A stretch of 64,000 nucleotides of DNA. Origin: Chitinophagaceae bacterium UBA1930 (GTDB lineage: Bacteria; Bacteroidota; Bacteroidia; Chitinophagales; Chitinophagaceae). The notes below the pieces were generated by a model, which was given only the letters and a program-made list of their open reading frames with translations, had not been told where the DNA came from and searched no databases. The stretch spans positions 620,001 through 684,000 of the forward strand of contig DDFK01000001.1 of assembly GCA_002337145.1 (NCBI GenBank), written 5' to 3'. Positions 25,947 to 34,627 of this stretch are shown piece by piece; position 1 is the stretch's first letter; each line of letters begins with the position of its first letter. Position numbers and translations under genes: made by a program.

Positions 25947-28340
25947 TTATCGAGTAATTTGGTAGGCCAGTGCAATAGCAGTTATAACCGCAGATACACC
26001 AGAAATAATAATTCCAGCCTTTGCGTAGTCTGTTCCTTTTTTTTCTGGTTCTTTAGGTACAAAAATCTTTGCCCCAGCAGTGATTACCGGATATTTCTTA
26101 AAAAAGAAAAAGGAATGCTTTATTTTGGCGGCCCTGCCATTAGGATATACTACAAACATTCTTTTTTTGTTAGCCGAATTAGTTATCCCTCCCGCATCAG
26201 ACAAATAATCTTGGAAGCTTTTGTTGTCGTCATAGCTTATGTCAAGTGGTTTAAAAACCTCACCAGAAACAGACACCATATTATTGATAGATGGTATAAA
26301 GATTACATCGCCTTCCTCTAGTAATATATCTTCTTTAATTCCAGGATTTTGTAAGATTTTAGGTAAGTCAATTGCTATTTCAGTATATGGTTTTCTCTCA
26401 GCTTCATACGTTACACCGGAAGAATCTCTTGCAGAAGATTCTGCAATTTTCTTAACCACTTTTAGATCAACATCGTATAAATTATTCTTTCTTCTTAGCC
26501 TGGCACCTGAAATATTTGCGGTATATAAAACGCCACCAGCACGTTTAATTAAATCACTAATTTTTTCTACCCTGCTCAACAATGAAAAACTACCAGGTGC
26601 CAATACTTCTCCGGTTACAGCAACACTAATTTGGTCTTTATAAGACGGATTAACCTTAACTGAAACTATATCAAAAGGTTTTAAAATAAAATCAGCAGAG
26701 CCTTGGGTAAGATCTTTTGTATCATTAACTTCTATGAGCTCTACAATGGGACTGTTTGGATTGTTGACATCAACATCTTTTTTCCGCCTGGCAATTTGAA
26801 GGCCCATGCCTGTTGCATTGTCAGCAAACCCACCAGCTTTAAGTATCACTGTTTTCAAGGATAGACTATCTTCAAACTCGAATGTTCCGGGCTTCCTTAC
26901 TGCTCCATTAATAGTTACACTGAACTGATCCCTTATATCAAAAATGGATGAGATTTGCAGTACATCTTCTTTTTGCAGCAAAAAGGTCTGGCCACTTGAA
27001 TCCTTTGCTATGTTTAGGTTAATATATTCTTTTGTAAGGTTTTCACGTGTTCTAACAATGACAGCCCTACCAGTGTAAGCATCCTCTTTAAGACCCTCTG
27101 CTTTATTAAGCAAGTCTCTCACTAACATTCCTTTTGTAAACGAAAAGTTTCCGGGTTTAAACACAGCCCCTTCAATTGTAAGGCGATTCTGGAATTTATC
27201 AACTATACCAGTTACATTGTATTCATCACCATTTAAAGGTTTAAAAGAAGCGATAGAATCTTTAGATATATCGAGAACCAATTTATCAAAATCAGTTAAT
27301 CTTGTTCCAGTAATTCTCGCTTTGTAAGCGGTAACTTTAAAATCTCCCGCAAAACCAATAACATCTTTTAAAGTCTCGCCACTTTGCAATTCGAAGACAG
27401 CTGAGCGGTTTACTTCTCCCGTCAAAGTGACTTTCAACTTAGCAAATGGAATTCGAATCAAATCGCCATCTTCAATACGTATATTCCCTTTTTGATTGCC
27501 ATATAAAAGAAAATCATACAAATCAGCCGTCAATATTTTTTTACTATTTCTTATTACTTCAATATTTCGAAAAGAACCATTTTCAGTTGGCCCACCACTC
27601 AGATACAATACATTATACAAGGTAGATAGCGATGAGACAGAATATGTACCAGGTTTTTGTACAGCACCAAATACCATAACCTTTATAGTTCGAATAGTGG
27701 TTAACGATAATTGAGCCTTCGTTTGACCCGATTGAATAGCTGGATAGTATTTCGAAAGTTTTACATTTATTCTTTTTGAAGCTTCTTCAATTGTCAACCC
27801 ATTTACGTAAACTGGGCCAATATATTTTACATATACGGTACCTTCAGCATTTACTTCCAATGTTTGTTGAGAAAGGTTAACGCCAAAGATATCCAGCAGT
27901 ATTTTATCCCCGAAACCTAAGGTATAGTTTTTAGGAGTGGGAATATTTATGGAAGGCTCGAAAGAGCTACTTGGATTTGAAAAAAGCTCAGAGCCAAAAA
28001 CATTACTCGTATTGACTTTGTTACCAACAACATTGCTTGTTGTTGAAACCGTTCTGGCAGATTGTTTGACAATTGTTGGTTCTGAAATCAGGTTTGCAGT
28101 TTTTGGTAGGTTATTGATTCTTGATCTAACCAAATTAATCTCGTTTGCAGGCATCCCCCTTTTTGAGAATTCCTGCTCAATCTGCATTTCAGATAAACCA
28201 GATGAAGCTGCTTTTTGTAAAAATTCCTGCAGTTGGGCATCCGTAATATCGGCAGATTTAACCTTGCTCATATCTTGCGGCAGTTGTGCATTCACAAAAC
28301 ACCAAATAAACATTGCCAATATCAAAAAGGAACCTTTCAT
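25947..28340 (-). CDS. Wza-like polysaccharide export protein with multiple SLBB domains
   Basis: 797 residues with a signal peptide (ends CFVNAQ). The Poly_export region (NYTLGFGDKILLDIFG, about residues 135-150) is followed by several SLBB repeats, recognisable by the recurring VxGAVxKPGTYxV and LKDVIxxAGG pattern (for example VFGAVQKPGTYSVSS, INGAVRKPGTFEF, VTGEVLAPGSFSL, VSGEVFKPLDI). A C-terminal membrane helix lies at about 777-793. No lipobox Cys was seen. It should form the outer-membrane export channel. The preceding 311-bp spacer holds a candidate promoter. Confidence 0.93.
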   Translation of the reverse strand: MKGSFLILAMFIWCFVNAQLPQDMSKVKSADITDAQLQEFLQKAASSGLSEMQIEQEFSKRGMPANEINLVRSRINNLPKTANLISEPTIVKQSARTVSTTSNVVGNKVNTSNVFGSELFSNPSSSFEPSINIPTPKNYTLGFGDKILLDIFGVNLSQQTLEVNAEGTVYVKYIGPVYVNGLTIEEASKRINVKLSKYYPAIQSGQTKAQLSLTTIRTIKVMVFGAVQKPGTYSVSSLSTLYNVLYLSGGPTENGSFRNIEVIRNSKKILTADLYDFLLYGNQKGNIRIEDGDLIRIPFAKLKVTLTGEVNRSAVFELQSGETLKDVIGFAGDFKVTAYKARITGTRLTDFDKLVLDISKDSIASFKPLNGDEYNVTGIVDKFQNRLTIEGAVFKPGNFSFTKGMLVRDLLNKAEGLKEDAYTGRAVIVRTRENLTKEYINLNIAKDSSGQTFLLQKEDVLQISSIFDIRDQFSVTINGAVRKPGTFEFEDSLSLKTVILKAGGFADNATGMGLQIARRKKDVDVNNPNSPIVELIEVNDTKDLTQGSADFILKPFDIVSVKVNPSYKDQISVAVTGEVLAPGSFSLLSRVEKISDLIKRAGGVLYTANISGARLRRKNNLYDVDLKVVKKIAESSARDSSGVTYEAERKPYTEIAIDLPKILQNPGIKEDILLEEGDVIFIPSINNMVSVSGEVFKPLDISYDDNKSFQDYLSDAGGITNSANKKRMFVVYPNGRAAKIKHSFFFFKKYPVITAGAKIFVPKEPEKKGTDYAKAGIIISGVSAVITAIALAYQITR

Positions 28341-28651
28341 AATGAGTCTAATTATTCATTTACAAATATAGCTTCGCCACCTCAGTCACAGTGACAAAGC
28401 AAAAAATCTGATAATAAATTTCAATTGGGAGTTTAAAATTTCATTATCAATTTTACCCATAAGAGCCGCAAATATAGTTTTGCCAATATATTAAACCAAG
28501 TTTAATTATTAATTTCACCTTAAACCGAATGTTATACTATTTGCTTAGTTAAGCATCAACATATATTTTGAATTTCAAGCTATTACAAAGAAATTTTTGT
28601 AGTCCTAGTACTATGAGCATAAAACTTAAACTCACCTACAAATCAGGTTTG
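28341..28651. other. 311-bp spacer upstream of the Wza-like gene
   Basis: AT-rich with no plausible gene. It holds two TATATTTG elements on the minus strand (28363-28370 and 28469-28476), the second with the better upstream box. No strong terminator for the transketolase gene that ends at 28652 was seen, so read-through from the rfb block is possible. Confidence 0.6.
28469..28500 (-). promoter_or_regulatory. Candidate promoter of the Wza-like gene
   Basis: On the minus strand CTTG (28497-28500) and TATATTTG (28469-28476) are separated by 20 bp, close to the Bacteroidota TTTG-N20-TAnnTTTG rule with one mismatch in the -33 box. The implied transcript start is about 120 bp before the Wza-like start codon. 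Confidence 0.45.
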
Positions 28652-29581
28652 CTAATCGAAATATTCCATTTTCAGCTCTAATCCCGCAACTGAACGCAGG
28701 TATTCCTGAGAACCGGCAACGGAATAAAACTGGTCATTAATTGCAATTCTCCTCATTTTAGGGAACTGGTTCTGTGCCAATAAGCCCTGATTGGCAAATT
28801 CATACAGCAATTCAAGAATAGCGGAGCCGAAACCACCACTTGCCTGATGTTCTTCTATGGTAATGATAGACTTGTATTTTATAAATAAGTTTAGAAGCAT
28901 TGTGTTGTCAATCGGCTTTATAAAAGGAAAGCTATAAACAGATGAAGCAATATTGTTTCTTTCTATAAAATCCACGACATATTTAAGCATGCTTCCTGTT
29001 GAAAACACTGCAGTAGTATTGCCTGTTTCTGCTATTGACAATATGGTTCCTTTTACAATTTGCTTTGACTCATCACTTGTATGTTTGTGTACCTCAGGCT
29101 CTCCTGCTTTACCCAGTCTAATATAACAAGGCCCATTGTAGCAAGCGGTAAATGTTGTTATAGCTTTTGCCTCGTAAGGATCAGCGGGGGCACATACAAC
29201 AAGATTGGGTATGGTTCTTAACATACCCAGCTCTTCTGTTGCATGATGCGAAGGGCCTAAAGCCCCATAAGCATAGCCGCCACCAACTGCCACAATTTTT
29301 ACGTTGAGGTTATGGTAACAGATGTCGTAGCGTATCTGTTCCATGCACCTTAATGTAGGGAAGTTCCCAATAGAATAGATATAAACACAGTAACCTTCCA
29401 TTGCAAGGCCAGCAGCAATTCCCGCCATGTTTTGTTCTGCAATGCCTACATTGAGAAACCTATCAGGAAATTTTTCTGCAAATGGTTCAACCACAGAGAA
29501 ACCCAAATCGCCTACAAGAAGAAATATATTGTTATTGCTACTTGCTTCTTCAATTAATTGGTTAATAAAAGCTGTTCTCAT
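28652..29581 (-). CDS. Transketolase-like C-terminal subunit (split)
   Basis: 309 residues: pyrimidine-binding and C-terminal domains of a transketolase carried on a separate chain. The catalytic Glu region is FLNVGIAEQNMAGIAAG (about residues 42-58); PSHHATEELGMLRTIPN and the C-terminal EEHQASGGFGSAI are conserved. It overlaps the N-terminal subunit gene by 4 bp (ATGA). Full-length transketolase is about 660 residues; the two chains together make about 580. The location in a CDP-dideoxysugar operon suggests a dedicated role in sugar branching rather than the pentose phosphate pathway. Confidence 0.92.
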   Translation of the reverse strand: MRTAFINQLIEEASSNNNIFLLVGDLGFSVVEPFAEKFPDRFLNVGIAEQNMAGIAAGLAMEGYCVYIYSIGNFPTLRCMEQIRYDICYHNLNVKIVAVGGGYAYGALGPSHHATEELGMLRTIPNLVVCAPADPYEAKAITTFTACYNGPCYIRLGKAGEPEVHKHTSDESKQIVKGTILSIAETGNTTAVFSTGSMLKYVVDFIERNNIASSVYSFPFIKPIDNTMLLNLFIKYKSIITIEEHQASGGFGSAILELLYEFANQGLLAQNQFPKMRRIAINDQFYSVAGSQEYLRSVAGLELKMEYFD

Positions 29582-30393
29582 TTGTACTGATTGAGTTCTT
29601 GTAATGCCATGTGATACTGTTCTTCACTTGGAGACTTGTAATGCCATAACAAGCTATCTTCCATAAAACTGATCCCTTTTCCTTTTGTGGTATGGGCAAT
29701 GATTGCTTTAGGTGCCGAATCTGCAGACTCTTTACATTTAACAAAAGTGTCGTGTAATTCGCTATGATTGTGTCCGTCAATTTCAAAACAGTTCCAACGG
29801 CATGCTTCAAATTTGGCCCTTAAGGGTTCCAAATCAACTATATCTTTTACGAAGCCAAAACTTTGTATTTTATTGTAGTCAATAATCAAAATGAGGTTAT
29901 CAAGCTTCAATTGCGGAGCCAATAAAATACTTTCCCAGTTTGAGCCTTCATTCAACTCGCCGTCACTTACAAGACAAAAAGTTTTCCATTGTTCCTTTTT
30001 TCTTTTAGCTGCTAACGCAATGCCACATGCTATGGGTAAAGCATGACCAAGACTTCCGGCTGAAACTTCGATACCGGGTATTTTATGGCTTGTATGAGAA
30101 AGGAATAAACTACCATTTGTGGCATAACCATCCAGTTCGTTCAAATCAAAAAATCCTTTTAAGCCAAGTGTTGCATACAAACTAGAACAGGCATGTCCTT
30201 TGGAAAGCAAGAACCTATCCCTCTCTACATAATCAGGGGCACCTGGATCAACATTTAAAATGCCATCATACAATACAGCTAATATATCTGCCATAGAAAG
30301 TGCCCCACCAATATGGGAGGCTTTGGCATTATACACCAATTTTAGCGTCAGTGCTCTTATCTGCCTCGCAAATTCAATTGAGTGATTAACCAT
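29578..30393 (-). CDS. Transketolase-like N-terminal subunit (split, thiamine diphosphate binding)
   Basis: 271 residues. The thiamine diphosphate/magnesium motif reads SDGELNEGSNWES, with KASHIGGALSMADILAVLYDG and FLLSKGHACSSLYA also typical. An ATG at 30474 is in frame, but the start at 30393 (MVNHSIEFARQIRALTLK) matches the family and overlaps the upstream reductase gene by only 8 bp. It works with the next gene as a two-chain enzyme that would transfer a two-carbon ketol unit. Confidence 0.92.
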   Translation of the reverse strand: MVNHSIEFARQIRALTLKLVYNAKASHIGGALSMADILAVLYDGILNVDPGAPDYVERDRFLLSKGHACSSLYATLGLKGFFDLNELDGYATNGSLFLSHTSHKIPGIEVSAGSLGHALPIACGIALAAKRKKEQWKTFCLVSDGELNEGSNWESILLAPQLKLDNLILIIDYNKIQSFGFVKDIVDLEPLRAKFEACRWNCFEIDGHNHSELHDTFVKCKESADSAPKAIIAHTTKGKGISFMEDSLLWHYKSPSEEQYHMALQELNQYK

Positions 30394-31318
30394 TTGATTC
30401 TTTGTCTTTAAGCTGCTTGAAATATTCAACGGTCGTTTGTAACGCTTGCTCAAAATTACTTTCTTTCCAACCATCCATTTTAGATAAAAGCTTATTTATA
30501 TCCCCTTGCATATGCATTGGTTGGTTTTCCCTATATGGTATGGCCCCAAATTGAATATTTGAAAATTCCGGCTGTATGATATCTGTAATTTTTTCAACTA
30601 CTGTTTTTAAAGCATGGGCCTCTTTTGAACTTACATTATATATATCAGATGGAATGTCTAATTCTACTATTTTACGCACCAATGATGCCAGGTCTTTTAC
30701 ATACATGTATGCATAAACCTGTTCGCAACCTGTTAATTGCAATTCTTTTTGATGAAGCAAACTGTTTATTACCGTGGGAATAAACCAAGACCCGCTTTCC
30801 CTTTCCCCAAAAACAGAAAACAATCTTAACCAATACCAACTGATATTGTTGGCGGTACATTGACGCTTCACAAGTACAGATGAAGCAAGTTTTGCCGCAC
30901 CATATGCAGTTGTTGGCTTTACCGGAAATTCCTCTGTAATACTTCCAGCAAAAACGCCGTATTCGGCCTGTGAACCAAAGGAAATAAATTTTGAACTTTT
31001 TATTGTTGCAGCTATATCCAATAAGTCCATTAAAAAATTCAGGTTACTGAATTGTGTATCCCATTCCATCCTATCACTTACCCCAACTCCGTGCCAGCCA
31101 CTATGTATAAAAATTGCTGGTGCACTATCAATTATATGTTGCTTCCATCCATGTTCATCAATATTTATCCAAGTAACCTTGTCTTGAAAAAAATCTACTT
31201 TGCCAATATCTGTTGTTGTACGTTTCAAGCAATACACATCATAATTGCAGTTTAGCAATTCTTCAACTATATGCGACCCTAAGAAACCTGAAGCTCCTGT
31301 TATTAAAACCTTTTTCAC
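30386..31318 (-). CDS. NAD(P)-dependent reductase/epimerase of the CDP-dideoxyhexose block (SDR)
   Basis: 310-residue extended SDR: GASGFLGSH near the N-terminus, ISFGSQAEYG with the catalytic Ser region, and the YxxxK motif YGAAK; WLRLFSVFGERE and YMYVKDLASLV follow. It overlaps rfbH by 4 bp (ATGA). In known pathways an SDR at this place reduces the C4 ketone of CDP-3,6-dideoxy-4-ulose (abequose, paratose or yersiniose reductases). Which product is made here is not known. Confidence 0.85.
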   Translation of the reverse strand: MKKVLITGASGFLGSHIVEELLNCNYDVYCLKRTTTDIGKVDFFQDKVTWINIDEHGWKQHIIDSAPAIFIHSGWHGVGVSDRMEWDTQFSNLNFLMDLLDIAATIKSSKFISFGSQAEYGVFAGSITEEFPVKPTTAYGAAKLASSVLVKRQCTANNISWYWLRLFSVFGERESGSWFIPTVINSLLHQKELQLTGCEQVYAYMYVKDLASLVRKIVELDIPSDIYNVSSKEAHALKTVVEKITDIIQPEFSNIQFGAIPYRENQPMHMQGDINKLLSKMDGWKESNFEQALQTTVEYFKQLKDKESNG

Positions 31319-32628
31319 TTGTTTATAAATTGTTTTACCTTATCAATGATGTAATCATAATGGGTTTCGTTCAATCCGGGCCATACACCTAACCAGAATG
31401 AATTGTTCATAATGATATCGGTATTCGGCAAATCATCTATCTTCCGGTAATTCAGGTTTGCATAAGCTGGCTGCCTCAAAATATTGCCGCCAAAAAACAA
31501 ACGTGTCCCTATTTTGTTGCTCTCTAAATACTCTACCAATTTATTGCGGTCAATTTTTACGCCTTCCCTTATGGTAAGCATAAAGCCAAACCAGCTTGGG
31601 TCGCTGTTTTCGGTTGCTTCTGGTAAAATAAAATATTCTTCCAGTTGCTTAAACCGTTCCTTTAATTTAATATGGTTCTCTCTCCGCTTGGCAATAAACG
31701 CATCAGCTTTAGATAGCTGGCTCAACCCAATAGCTGCCTGCATATCTGTAACCTTTAAGTTGAAACCAATATGAGAGTAGGTGTATTTATGGTCGTACCC
31801 ATCTGGCAGCCCACCTAATTGCCAATCGTAACGTTTGCCACAGGTATTGTCGCAACCAGGGGCACACCAACAGTCCCTGCCCCAATCCCTAAAGCTTTCT
31901 GCAATTTTTTTAAGCGATGCATTGTTAATCAATACAGCACCTCCCTCGCCCATTGTAATGTGGTGTGCCGGATAAAATGAAACTGTTGCAATATCGCCAA
32001 ATGTGCCTGTTTTTTTATTGTTGTAAGTTGCCCCCAACGAATCGCAATCATCCTCAATAACCCATAAATCATATTTCTTGGCTATTGCCATTACAGCATC
32101 CAAATTGAATGGATTGCCCAGGGCATGGGCAATCATAATGGCTTTGGTTTTATGGGAGATTGCTTTTTCTATATCATCGGCCTTGATATTGTAAGTAGGT
32201 ATATCCACATCCACAAAAACAGGGATGCAACCAAACTGTATCATCGGGTTTACGGTGGTGGGAAAACCAGCCGCTACGGTAATCACTTCATCTCCGGGTT
32301 TAATGGCTTTATCGCCAAGTTTTGGTGATGTAAGCGTATAGAAAGCCAGTAGATTGGCAGAGGACCCTGAGTTTACCAGAAATGAAAAACGGCTACCCAT
32401 ATATCTGGCAAAGGCCCTTTCGAAAAGCGTACTGAACCTGCCTGCCGTCAACCAGGCATCCATAGTTGCTTCTATGCCCAGCAATACATCTGCCTCATCT
32501 ATTATTTTGCCAGTAACTGGTATATAGTCACTACCAGGAACAATGGTTCTTGTTATTTTATCTTTAAAGAGCGGTATTAAACTTTCCCTTACAGATTTAT
32601 CATGAAGATTGGTAAATAAAGAATCCAT
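31315..32628 (-). CDS. rfbH: CDP-6-deoxy-L-threo-D-glycero-4-hexulose-3-dehydrase (E1, RfbH/DdhC)
   Basis: 437-residue aspartate-aminotransferase-fold enzyme that removes the C3 hydroxyl of CDP-4-keto-6-deoxyglucose with PMP and an iron-sulfur cluster. The residue usually Lys in this family is His here (YPAHHITMGEGG, residues 219-230), the mark of E1 dehydrases. A Cys cluster CWCAPGCDNTC (residues 253-263) fits the [2Fe-2S] site. The partner reductase (E3, DdhD) is not encoded in the window. The start overlaps the end of rfbG by one base. Confidence 0.95.
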   Translation of the reverse strand: MDSLFTNLHDKSVRESLIPLFKDKITRTIVPGSDYIPVTGKIIDEADVLLGIEATMDAWLTAGRFSTLFERAFARYMGSRFSFLVNSGSSANLLAFYTLTSPKLGDKAIKPGDEVITVAAGFPTTVNPMIQFGCIPVFVDVDIPTYNIKADDIEKAISHKTKAIMIAHALGNPFNLDAVMAIAKKYDLWVIEDDCDSLGATYNNKKTGTFGDIATVSFYPAHHITMGEGGAVLINNASLKKIAESFRDWGRDCWCAPGCDNTCGKRYDWQLGGLPDGYDHKYTYSHIGFNLKVTDMQAAIGLSQLSKADAFIAKRRENHIKLKERFKQLEEYFILPEATENSDPSWFGFMLTIREGVKIDRNKLVEYLESNKIGTRLFFGGNILRQPAYANLNYRKIDDLPNTDIIMNNSFWLGVWPGLNETHYDYIIDKVKQFINK

Positions 32629-33728
32629 TATTTAGTTGATAAAGATTGATAATATAAAATATCAGCGTCCATTAGTTGATGAACGGATGTTTGTTTCCCA
32701 TCATAAAAAGACTTGTACCATTGTATTGTTCTTTCAATGGCCATGAATGTATCCATCATTGGCTGCCATTGTAATTCGTTTATAGCTTTATTGATATCCA
32801 GTTTTAAGAGTTTGGCTTCATGCAAGGCATTGGGGTCAACCTGCAATTTTATTGCTCCTTTTCCCCAAATATCTATTGCCCGTTGTGCAATTGTTATAAC
32901 AGGCAGGTTATCTGCATTGGATGGCCCAAAATTCCATGCCCCATCATATTTTGATGGTTCGCTAGAAAGCAGGACACCTAATTGCAAGTACCCAAAAACA
33001 GGTTCCATTACATGTTGCCAAGGGCGTACAGAATTGGGATTCCGGATAATAATTTCCTTACCTGTGGCTATCGATGTAACTATGTCTGGCAATAGCCTGT
33101 CTTCAGACCAATCACCGCCACCTATTACATTGCCGGCACGTACACTTGTTATTGCTTTTTGATGTTGGTGGTAATGAGCAGGATTGAAAAAAGAATTCCT
33201 ATAGCTATTTATGACTAGTTCGGCACATGCTTTACTTGCACTATATGGGTCATACCCACCCAAGCGGTCGGTTTCCCTGTATGGATAGTTCCATTCTTTG
33301 TTTTCATAAACCTTGTCTGTAGTTATTAAAACACAAGTACAAGGTTTTGCAAGCATTGTTACAGCATTCAATAAATTGGCCGTGCCAATGATATTTGTAT
33401 TGAAAGTATTTAAAGGATCATTGTACGATTTCCTCACCAATGGCTGAGCTGCTAAATGAAAGATATAATCCGGTTGAAAAGAAACAATTTCCTGCTGTAG
33501 TTTGGCAGCATCATTAATATCAGCAATAACAGAGTCAATTGTCAAAACCCCTTCCAATAAATTATACAATGAGGGCGTTGTTTCCGGAGCAAGCGAATAG
33601 CCTTTTATTATAGCTCCATTTTTTTGTAACAAATATGTGAGCCAGGCACCTTTAAAACCAGTATGACCGGTAATCAATACCCGTTTGCCTTTGTAATTGT
33701 CAAGAATATCTGCTACCATATTTTCCAT
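32628..33728 (-). CDS. rfbG: CDP-glucose 4,6-dehydratase
   Basis: 366 residues. Converts CDP-glucose to CDP-4-keto-6-deoxyglucose. SDR motif VLITGHTGFKGAWL is characteristic of RfbG; FHLAAQPLVRKSY, the TTDKVYEN active-site stretch and YDPYSASKACAE (YxxxK) follow. The ATG at 33728 overlaps rfbF by 16 bp; the in-frame ATG at 33719 (MVADILDNYKGKRV) is an alternative with 7 bp overlap. Confidence 0.96.
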   Translation of the reverse strand: MENMVADILDNYKGKRVLITGHTGFKGAWLTYLLQKNGAIIKGYSLAPETTPSLYNLLEGVLTIDSVIADINDAAKLQQEIVSFQPDYIFHLAAQPLVRKSYNDPLNTFNTNIIGTANLLNAVTMLAKPCTCVLITTDKVYENKEWNYPYRETDRLGGYDPYSASKACAELVINSYRNSFFNPAHYHQHQKAITSVRAGNVIGGGDWSEDRLLPDIVTSIATGKEIIIRNPNSVRPWQHVMEPVFGYLQLGVLLSSEPSKYDGAWNFGPSNADNLPVITIAQRAIDIWGKGAIKLQVDPNALHEAKLLKLDINKAINELQWQPMMDTFMAIERTIQWYKSFYDGKQTSVHQLMDADILYYQSLSTK

Positions 33729-34489
33729 TGGGCTTTACCACTATTCCACAATTGTTCCAGTTCTATGCGGTCCCTGAGAGCATCCATGGGTTTCCAAAAA
33801 CCATAATGCTTAAAGGCCGTTAATTGCTTGTCATTGGCAATGTCTGTCAAAGGTTTTTTCTCCCATTGCACATCGTCCATATCACCTTGTAAATAATCGA
33901 ATATTTGTGGTTCCAATACAAAGAACCCGCCGTTGATCCACATACCGTCACCTTGGGGTTTTTCAACAAAATAGTCCACGTTTCCTTTTACATCCATTTC
34001 AATATTGCCGAAACGTCCTGGAGTCTGTATGCTTGTTAAAGTAGCCAGCCTGCCATGCGATTTATGAAATGCTACCAGTTCTTTAATATTTACATTCGAC
34101 ACACCATCTCCATAGGTCAACATAAAAGTTTCGTTGCCTATATATTTTTGGATCCGCTTTATGCGGCCAGCAGTATTGGTGTTTAACCCAGTATCAACCA
34201 AAGTAACTTTAAAGGATTCTGCATTGGAAAAATGGACATCTACTTTATTTTTCTCCAACTCAATAGTGACATCAGAATTGTATAGATAATAGTTCAAAAA
34301 GTATTCCTTGATTGTTTGGGCTTTATACCCTAAACAAACAATAAAATCGTTGTACCCATGAGCTTCATATATTTTCATGATATGCCATAGAATTGGCTTA
34401 CCACCTATTTCAACCATGGGCTTAGGCCTGGCCTCTGTTTCCTCCATTAGTCTGGTACCTAATCCTCCTGCTAATATTACTACTTTCAT
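33713..34489 (-). CDS. rfbF: Glucose-1-phosphate cytidylyltransferase
   Basis: 258 residues. Makes CDP-glucose from CTP and glucose-1-phosphate, the entry step for CDP-3,6-dideoxyhexoses. MKVVILAGGLGTRLMEET with KPMVEIGGKPILWHIMK is the nucleotidyltransferase signature, with GDGVSN and FGNIEMD downstream and the terminal HYGFWKPMDALRDR diagnostic of RfbF. First gene of a tightly coupled six-gene block running to 28652. Confidence 0.97.
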   Translation of the reverse strand: MKVVILAGGLGTRLMEETEARPKPMVEIGGKPILWHIMKIYEAHGYNDFIVCLGYKAQTIKEYFLNYYLYNSDVTIELEKNKVDVHFSNAESFKVTLVDTGLNTNTAGRIKRIQKYIGNETFMLTYGDGVSNVNIKELVAFHKSHGRLATLTSIQTPGRFGNIEMDVKGNVDYFVEKPQGDGMWINGGFFVLEPQIFDYLQGDMDDVQWEKKPLTDIANDKQLTAFKHYGFWKPMDALRDRIELEQLWNSGKAQWKIW

Positions 34490-34543
34490 AAGTGCCTTAA
34501 CATAAATAAATAAAAGGCAAAGGTCGTGTTTTTCTAAACAGTA

Positions 34544-34563
34544 AACCGCAACAAGTTGCGTTT
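34544..34563 (-). terminator. Possible weak terminator of the UDP-HexNAc dehydrogenase gene
   Basis: The inverted repeat CGCAAC/GTTGCG, with an extended AAAC/GTTT flank, lies about 65 bp beyond the dehydrogenase stop on the minus strand. The loop is only two to four bases and the T-tract is interrupted, so termination is uncertain. Confidence 0.35.
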
Positions 34564-34627
34564 ATGGAACAAACGATTCATTCTATAAAACCAACAAGGC
34601 ATAAACTATTAGTTGGTCTAAAAACAC

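Noticed and set aside
28363..28398. Second TATATTTG with CAAA as a promoter just before the Wza-like gene
   Set aside because: The spacer is 24 bp, and the element at 28469-28500 has a better 20-bp spacing.
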